From M3007 sp038203695 (GTDB taxonomy: Bacteria > Bacteroidota > Bacteroidia > Chitinophagales > Saprospiraceae): a stretch of DNA of 5,695 nucleotides. Location: the NCBI GenBank assembly GCA_038203695.1, contig JBBRDQ010000278.1, forward strand, positions 1 to 5,695, written 5' to 3'. This document shows, in pieces, positions 1 through 2,962 of the stretch (the stretch's first letter is position 1; each line of letters starts with the position of its first letter). The notes under the pieces are model-generated. The model saw only the letters and a list, made by a program, of their open reading frames with translations, made no database searches and was not told the origin of the DNA. The position numbers and the translations under genes are program-made.

Positions 1-12
1 ACTCTCCATCGT
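1..12 (-). rRNA. 16S ribosomal RNA, extreme 5' end (partial)
   Basis: Read on the minus strand, the window ends in ACGATGGAGAGT. This matches the start of bacterial 16S rRNA just before TTGATCCTGGCTC, so the universal AGAGTTTGATC site is cut at the window edge. Aligned to the E. coli molecule, whose 5' end is AAATTGAAGAGT, base 12 corresponds to nucleotide 1 of the mature RNA. The rest of the gene lies outside the window. The match is short, but the tandem strong promoters, boxA-like leader elements and lack of any ORF behind it all support the call. The exact mature end is an inference from the E. coli alignment. Confidence 0.85.
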
Positions 13-25
13 ATATTCTTTATCA

Positions 26-43
26 ATACTACCTAAGCAGTAT
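26..43 (-). other. leader hairpin just upstream of 16S rRNA
   Basis: On the minus strand, ATACTGC and GTAGTAT flank a TTAG loop, giving a 7-bp stem with one G-T pair. It sits about 14 bases before the predicted mature 16S 5' end. It could be a local leader hairpin that helps precursor folding or processing. The long processing stalk that usually encloses 16S needs the 3' flank, which is outside the window. Confidence 0.5.
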
Positions 44-130
44 CAACATTCATTCTTACGACATTCAAGATGATTCCTAACAAAAATTTATCCTCTTAAA
101 CTCTAAATCACTTACGCGATTTAATCCGAA

Positions 131-143
131 TTATCACAAAGAC
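131..143 (-). promoter_or_regulatory. possible second boxA-like element
   Basis: The minus strand reads GTCTTTGTGATAA, 13 bases downstream of the better boxA-like site. It shares the pyrimidine-rich CTTTG core followed by an A-rich end. It may be a degenerate second copy or chance in AT-rich DNA. Confidence 0.25.
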
Positions 144-156
144 TTTCGCTTACCTA

Positions 157-170
157 TCTGTCAATGAACT
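157..170 (-). promoter_or_regulatory. boxA-like antitermination element in rRNA leader
   Basis: The minus strand reads AGTTCATTGACAGA. It resembles the rRNA leader boxA of E. coli (TGCTCTTTAACA) and the GTTCTTTGACA form that I recall from Bacteroidota 16S leaders. BoxA RNA is bound by NusB-NusE (S10) and helps polymerase resist early termination on rRNA operons. The assignment rests on sequence similarity and position; binding is inferred. Confidence 0.5.
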
Positions 171-222
171 CTTTATATTAACTCCTAACCTTCGTTAAAA
201 GCATATTTCTTAACCATTTCCA

Positions 223-244
223 CCGAAGTGGGCCGCAAAGGTAC
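223..244 (-). repeat. promoter start-region direct repeat, copy 1
   Basis: The plus strand begins CCGAAG and ends CGCAAAGGTAC. Copy 2 at 352-372 is the same apart from one substitution and one base of length. The repeated unit is exactly the -7 element plus the start region of each tandem rRNA promoter, so the likeness reflects promoter duplication or shared selection on initiation rather than a mobile repeat. Confidence 0.7.
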
Positions 245-268
245 AACCACTCCTTCTTTCTAACCAAA
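236..268 (-). promoter_or_regulatory. rRNA operon proximal promoter
   Basis: On the minus strand the order is TTTG (268-265), 21 bases, then TACCTTTG (243-236). This is a perfect match to the Bacteroidota primary-sigma consensus TTTG-N19-21-TAnnTTTG. The start region that follows is GC-rich (CGGCCC), and T and A tracts lie around and upstream of the -33 element (270-275, 277-284, 294-298), which could act like an UP element or bend the DNA. Transcription would start near 231 and run through the leader into 16S rRNA. Confidence 0.8.
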
Positions 269-314
269 CTTTTTTGAAAAAAAATACAAACTATTTTTCG
301 TCAAAAAGAACGGC

Positions 315-332
315 AGCCTTTCTCGCAAGGCT
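315..332. other. inverted repeat between the two rRNA promoters
   Basis: AGCCTT and AAGGCT flank a 6-base loop (TCTCGC on the plus strand). On the plus strand it is followed by a short T run; on the minus strand a T run comes only after about six more bases. It lies within the transcript from the distal rRNA promoter. The stem is short, so it may be a weak terminator for stray transcription, a leader fold, or chance. Confidence 0.3.
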
Positions 333-351
333 TTTGAATTCGTGTTGTTTT

Positions 352-372
352 CCGAAGCGGGCGCAAAGGTAC
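352..372 (-). repeat. promoter start-region direct repeat, copy 2
   Basis: The plus strand begins CCGAAG and ends GCGCAAAGGTAC, one base shorter than copy 1 at 223-244. It covers the -7 element and start region of the distal rRNA promoter. The DNA between the two copies is not repeated. Confidence 0.7.
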
Positions 373-394
373 TGCTTCACTAATAGAATGCAAG
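364..394 (-). promoter_or_regulatory. rRNA operon distal promoter
   Basis: On the minus strand the order is CTTG (394-391), 19 bases, then TACCTTTG (371-364). The -7 element is identical to that of the proximal promoter 128 bases downstream, and the following start region is nearly identical too. Two A runs (403-411 and 414-420) lie directly upstream of the -33 element, in the position of an UP element. Tandem promoters of this kind are common before rRNA operons. The -33 element has one mismatch to TTTG. Confidence 0.72.
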
Positions 395-461
395 CAATGG
401 TTAAAAAAAAATGAAAAAAACTGCTGCCCACCAAGGACTGCAAAATGGGTCGTGTATATTA

Positions 462-493
462 TTTGGCGTTGCGGGCAGATATGCCTATTTTTG
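462..493 (+). promoter_or_regulatory. promoter of comF
   Basis: TTTG at 462-465, 20 bases, then TATTTTTG at 486-493 is a full match to the Bacteroidota primary-sigma consensus. Transcription would begin near 498-500, leaving an untranslated leader of about 34 bases before the ATG at 533. It therefore also argues against a GTG start at 452, which would lie upstream of the promoter. It is divergent from the distal rRNA promoter, with 67 bases between the two -33 elements. Confidence 0.65.
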
Positions 494-532
494 GAGCGGC
501 AACTCTCTACTTATACTAATTTAAACCTGCTA

Positions 533-1252
533 ATGGCATCTTCTATCTCTCTCCCGACTGTTTCCGATCTTTGGAATGGTTTTCTCCATTTATTGTATCC
601 TGATCTGTGCGTGGCCTGTGGTGCCGATGTTTCGACCAAACACGCCTGCTTTTGCCTGCAATGCCGCATGAAATTACCCGTATCGGATATGTACCATCAC
701 CAGGACAATGAATTTACCGAACGCTTCTGGGGACGGCTGCCCATTCAAAACGGCGCGGCCTTGTATTACTTTACCCGCAAGAGCCCGGTGCAACGCGCCT
801 TACACCAATTGAAATACCACAACAAACCGGATATCGGGATTAAGATCGGCCGCGATTTTGGCCGGCTGCTGCACACCTGCCCCCTTTATCAGTCCGTCGA
901 TGCCATTATTCCGGTTCCGTTACACCCCCGAAAAGAGCGTATGCGCGGTTATAACCAAAGCACCCTGTTTGCCCAGGGATTGGCGGAAGCCATGGGCATT
1001 CCGGTGCTGCATACCACATTGGTGCGTGCCGCTTTTACGGCTACGCAGACCCGCAAGAAACGCATGGACCGCTTTCAAAATGTCGCGGAGGTTTTTGCGG
1101 TGCATCGGCCGGGGCGCATTGAAGGACTACACCTGTTGTTGGTAGATGATGTTTTGACAACCGGCGCTACGCTCGAAATATGCGGACAGGCATTACTCGA
1201 AGTGCCCAATACGCGGCTGAGCATGGCCACAATCGCCATTGCGGTGCATTAA
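533..1252 (+). CDS. comF: ComF family protein (phosphoribosyltransferase fold)
   Basis: The 239-residue product is a ComF/GntX-type protein. ComF members are needed for DNA uptake in several naturally competent bacteria and are thought to act in the cytoplasm on incoming single-stranded DNA; the reaction, if any, is unsettled. An N-terminal zinc-ribbon-like cluster has CVAC (26-29) and CLQC (41-44) with an extra Cys39. The type I phosphoribosyltransferase part follows: VPLHPRKERMRGYNQS (128-143), a TQTRKKRMDRFQN block (171-183), and the PRPP-loop motif VDDVLTTGAT (204-213) with its acidic pair D205-D206. The length is typical of the family. The ATG at 533 was chosen because it follows a consensus promoter and removes an unlikely 27-residue leader beginning at GTG 452. 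There is no Shine-Dalgarno sequence, as is usual in this phylum. The gene is first in a probable operon, with the next start 10 bases after its stop. Family assignment is firm; a role in competence here is inferred. Confidence 0.93.
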   Translation: MASSISLPTVSDLWNGFLHLLYPDLCVACGADVSTKHACFCLQCRMKLPVSDMYHHQDNEFTERFWGRLPIQNGAALYYFTRKSPVQRALHQLKYHNKPDIGIKIGRDFGRLLHTCPLYQSVDAIIPVPLHPRKERMRGYNQSTLFAQGLAEAMGIPVLHTTLVRAAFTATQTRKKRMDRFQNVAEVFAVHRPGRIEGLHLLLVDDVLTTGATLEICGQALLEVPNTRLSMATIAIAVH

Positions 1253-1262
1253 ACGACGGGCC

Positions 1263-1559
1263 ATGAAACGAATCTATCCCTATCGCATCCAAGACAAGTA
1301 CTACTTATCCTGGCTGTTAGACTACTATATCACCGCGTTACAGGAATCGCCCTTGCAGGTGCGGGTGAAAGCATTGAGCTATGATTCGGGCATTCCGGAG
1401 TCCATTTTTTACCGGCTGATGGCCTTGCACAAAAACCCGGACGACGGCCCCAACATTAATGCGGAAGATTTACATATCCTGTTTGCCAATGTTATGTACC
1501 GTTTCCCGACCGTGAAGATCTGGCAGGAATACAATGGCCACATATTTCTGGAAATGTAG
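1263..1559 (+). CDS. hypothetical protein, 98 residues
   Basis: I do not recognise this protein. It is 98 residues, begins MKRIYPYRIQ and ends GHIFLEM, and is rich in aromatic residues (many Tyr, with Trp, Phe and His). There is no signal peptide, membrane segment or cysteine motif, so it is probably cytoplasmic. The middle part, ALSYDSGIPESIFYRLMALH, could form two helices with a tight turn, vaguely like a helix-turn-helix, and a polar NPDDGPN linker follows; this is only a suggestion. The start is the ATG 10 bases after the comF stop; an in-frame TTG at 1239 overlaps comF and is less likely. The spacing suggests transcription, and perhaps translational coupling, with comF. The codon use looks like that of its neighbours, and the frame is open throughout, which supports a real gene. 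Confidence 0.7.
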   Translation: MKRIYPYRIQDKYYLSWLLDYYITALQESPLQVRVKALSYDSGIPESIFYRLMALHKNPDDGPNINAEDLHILFANVMYRFPTVKIWQEYNGHIFLEM

Positions 1560-1647
1560 CGCAGCCCACATAAACTTGGCACCTGGCGCTGCAATAGTTG
1601 GCGTTTACCCGTTTCTTTGCGGCAATGACACCTATTTATATAACACG

Positions 1648-2277
1648 ATGGCAGAACAGAAATTCTATGTTGTGTGGGAGGGCCACAAACCGGGTATTTA
1701 CACCGATTGGGATACCTGCAAGAAACAGGTAGACGGATTTGCACAGGCGAAATACAAAAGTTTTGAAAGCCGGGCCGAAGCGGAAACCGCTTTCAAAAGT
1801 AACTACTGGAAATTCGTGCAGAAGAGTGCGCCCGATCAAAAAGCACCCGGCAAAGTACCTCGCTCGGCAATCGTCAAAGAAAGCATCGCCGTGGACGCCG
1901 CATGCAGTGGCAACCCCGGTGATATGGAATACCAGGGCGTATATGTGGCCACTGGGCAGCGTATCTTTCACGTGGGTCCGCTCGAAGAGGGCACTAATAA
2001 CATCGGTGAATTCCTGGCGATCGTGCATTGCCTGGCCATGTTACAGCAACAGGGTAAACCCAATATGCCTATTTACTCGGATTCTCGAACCGCACAATCC
2101 TGGGTCAAAGCCAAACGCTGCAATACCAAACTCGAGGAAACCAAGCGCAACGCGCCGATCTTTGAATTGATCAGCCGGGCCGAGCGTTGGCTGGCCGTCC
2201 ACAAAGTTACAAATCCGATCCTAAAATGGGAGACGAGCGACTGGGGAGAAATCCCGGCCGACTTCGGCAGAAAATAA
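1648..2277 (+). CDS. rnhA: ribonuclease HI with N-terminal hybrid-binding domain
   Basis: This enzyme cuts the RNA strand of RNA-DNA hybrids, clearing R-loops and primers in the cytoplasm. The product has 209 residues. Residues about 5-50 form the hybrid-binding (viroplasmin-like) domain, seen as FYVVWEGHKPGIYTDW and the later YKSF and EAETAF blocks. A charged linker (about 57-78) leads to the RNase H domain (about 79-209). The catalytic carboxylates are D83 in VDAACSGNPG, E121 in NNIGEFLA, D145 in YSDS and D205 in WGEIPADFGRK, with the helper E201. Their spacing matches the Bacillus halodurans enzyme (D71, E109, D132, D192, helper E188), so it should be active. The ATG at 1648 puts the hybrid-binding domain right at the N-terminus; an in-frame ATG at 1534 would overlap the previous gene and add 38 unrelated residues. 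The 88-base gap upstream shows no clear terminator and only a weak promoter-like TTTCTTTG (1612-1619), so read-through from comF is possible. Confidence 0.95.
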   Translation: MAEQKFYVVWEGHKPGIYTDWDTCKKQVDGFAQAKYKSFESRAEAETAFKSNYWKFVQKSAPDQKAPGKVPRSAIVKESIAVDAACSGNPGDMEYQGVYVATGQRIFHVGPLEEGTNNIGEFLAIVHCLAMLQQQGKPNMPIYSDSRTAQSWVKAKRCNTKLEETKRNAPIFELISRAERWLAVHKVTNPILKWETSDWGEIPADFGRK

Positions 2278-2299
2278 TGCACTCCACTTTTTCCCGCTT

Positions 2300-2734
2300 T
2301 TAATACCCGGTGATATACTGCTCCAGGCTTTGAATGCGGTTTTTTTGTTCACCGATGATGGCCGTCACGATGTCGCTGATGCTGAGTAAGCCCACCACTT
2401 GATCGTTTTCCATGACCGGCAGGTGGCGAATGTGTTTCTCGGACATTAATTTCATGCAGTCTTCAATGCCTTGCTGGGTATGTACGGTATAAACACCGCC
2501 CGTCATCACTTCCGAAACGGGCGTGCTTTTTGCTTTACGGTTTTGAACGATCCCTTTGCGGGCATAATCGCGTTCGGAAAAAATCCCGATTAACTGGTCA
2601 CCGGACATGACCAAGACGGCACCGATGTTTTTACCAGCCATCATTTCAAGGGCTTCAATTACCATTTGATCCGGTTGTATCGAATAAATAGCATTTAGGG
2701 GTTTTCCTGCGAGTAACTGACGGACTGTTAGCAT
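2300..2734 (-). CDS. tandem CBS-domain protein
   Basis: The 144-residue product consists almost entirely of two CBS domains, about residues 9-65 and 74-130, which pair into a Bateman module. Such modules bind adenine nucleotides or related ligands and act as energy or redox sensors. Each repeat keeps the ribose-contacting G-h-x-S-x-x-D pattern: GIFSERD (50-56) and GLLSISD (115-121), with IRHLPV (102-107) before the second. Both binding sites may therefore be functional. There is no catalytic domain, signal peptide or membrane segment, so it is probably a cytoplasmic stand-alone regulator whose partner cannot be told from the sequence. The length is usual for single Bateman-module proteins. 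The short tail (131-144) is polar and probably helical. The gene converges on the RNase HI gene with 22 bases between stops, and no terminator hairpin is visible there. The start ATG fits the first CBS strand; no Shine-Dalgarno is present. Confidence 0.93.
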   Translation of the reverse strand: MLTVRQLLAGKPLNAIYSIQPDQMVIEALEMMAGKNIGAVLVMSGDQLIGIFSERDYARKGIVQNRKAKSTPVSEVMTGGVYTVHTQQGIEDCMKLMSEKHIRHLPVMENDQVVGLLSISDIVTAIIGEQKNRIQSLEQYITGY

Positions 2735-2804
2735 GTGGCGTATTGTTTTAGATTATGGTTAGACTTTGATAGCATCGTTTATTGGGAGTTTTCTTAAACG
2801 AGGC

Positions 2805-2837
2805 TAAATATATTGCAATTTAAAGACATTGTGCAAA
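2805..2837 (-). promoter_or_regulatory. candidate promoter of the CBS-domain gene
   Basis: On the minus strand, TTTG (2837-2834), 21 bases, then TATATTTA (2812-2805) matches the Bacteroidota consensus except for the last base. Transcription would start near 2800, giving a leader of about 65 bases. The region is AT-rich, so a chance match is possible. Confidence 0.4.
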
Positions 2838-2854
2838 ATTTTTAAATTAAAAAT
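2838..2854. repeat. 17-base near-palindrome in divergent intergenic region
   Basis: ATTTTTAAATTAAAAAT is a palindrome except at its central position. It abuts the -33 element of the candidate CBS-gene promoter and lies upstream of the peptidase promoter. It could be an operator or an UP-like AT tract, but such sequences arise easily in AT-rich DNA. Confidence 0.3.
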
Positions 2855-2879
2855 CGCCACTAGCTGCCAATTCTTACTA

Positions 2880-2914
2880 ATTGCGGTCACCATTACCCGA
2901 AACATCTACTTTCG
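2880..2914 (+). promoter_or_regulatory. candidate promoter of the metallopeptidase gene
   Basis: TACTTTCG at 2907-2914 matches TAnnTTTG with one change. An ATTG at 2880-2883 could serve as the -33 element, but the 23-base spacing is slightly long. Transcription would start near 2919, about 44 bases before the ATG. A weaker alternative -7 element is TATTTTTC at 2936-2943. Confidence 0.38.
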
Positions 2915-2962
2915 CGCAGTTTTTTTCAATCCTTCTATTTTTCTGTTGAACCAATTCATATC

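Larger units (their letters stand above)
13..231 (-). other. rRNA operon leader (transcribed spacer before 16S)
   Basis: This AT-rich stretch without any plausible ORF lies between the promoter-proximal start region and the 5' end of 16S rRNA on the minus strand. It would be transcribed as the precursor leader and removed during 16S maturation. It contains a hairpin just upstream of 16S (26-43) and two boxA-like elements (131-143 and 157-170). The composition changes sharply from the more GC-rich coding DNA to the right. The right boundary is an estimate of the transcription start, a few bases past the -7 element. Confidence 0.75.

Noticed and set aside
1561..1592. Possible terminator between the 98-residue gene and the RNase HI gene (GCAGC and GCTGC arms)
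   Set aside because: The arms are only five bases, the loop is long, and no T run follows.
1534..1647. N-terminal extension of RNase HI from an upstream in-frame ATG
   Set aside because: It would overlap the preceding gene and add 38 residues unlike any RNase HI N-terminus. The hybrid-binding domain starts directly after the ATG at 1648.
1636..2028. Minus-strand open frame of 130 codons
   Set aside because: It is antisense to the RNase HI gene, which carries all catalytic residues in the plus frame. No promoter or family signal supports it.
1739..2170. Plus-strand open frame of 143 codons in another frame of the RNase HI gene
   Set aside because: It is an out-of-frame shadow; the product is basic and low in recognisable structure, while the overlapping frame is a clear RNase HI.
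2278..2299. Possible bidirectional terminator between the convergent RNase HI and CBS genes
   Set aside because: The 22-base spacer has T runs but no inverted repeat that could form a stem.
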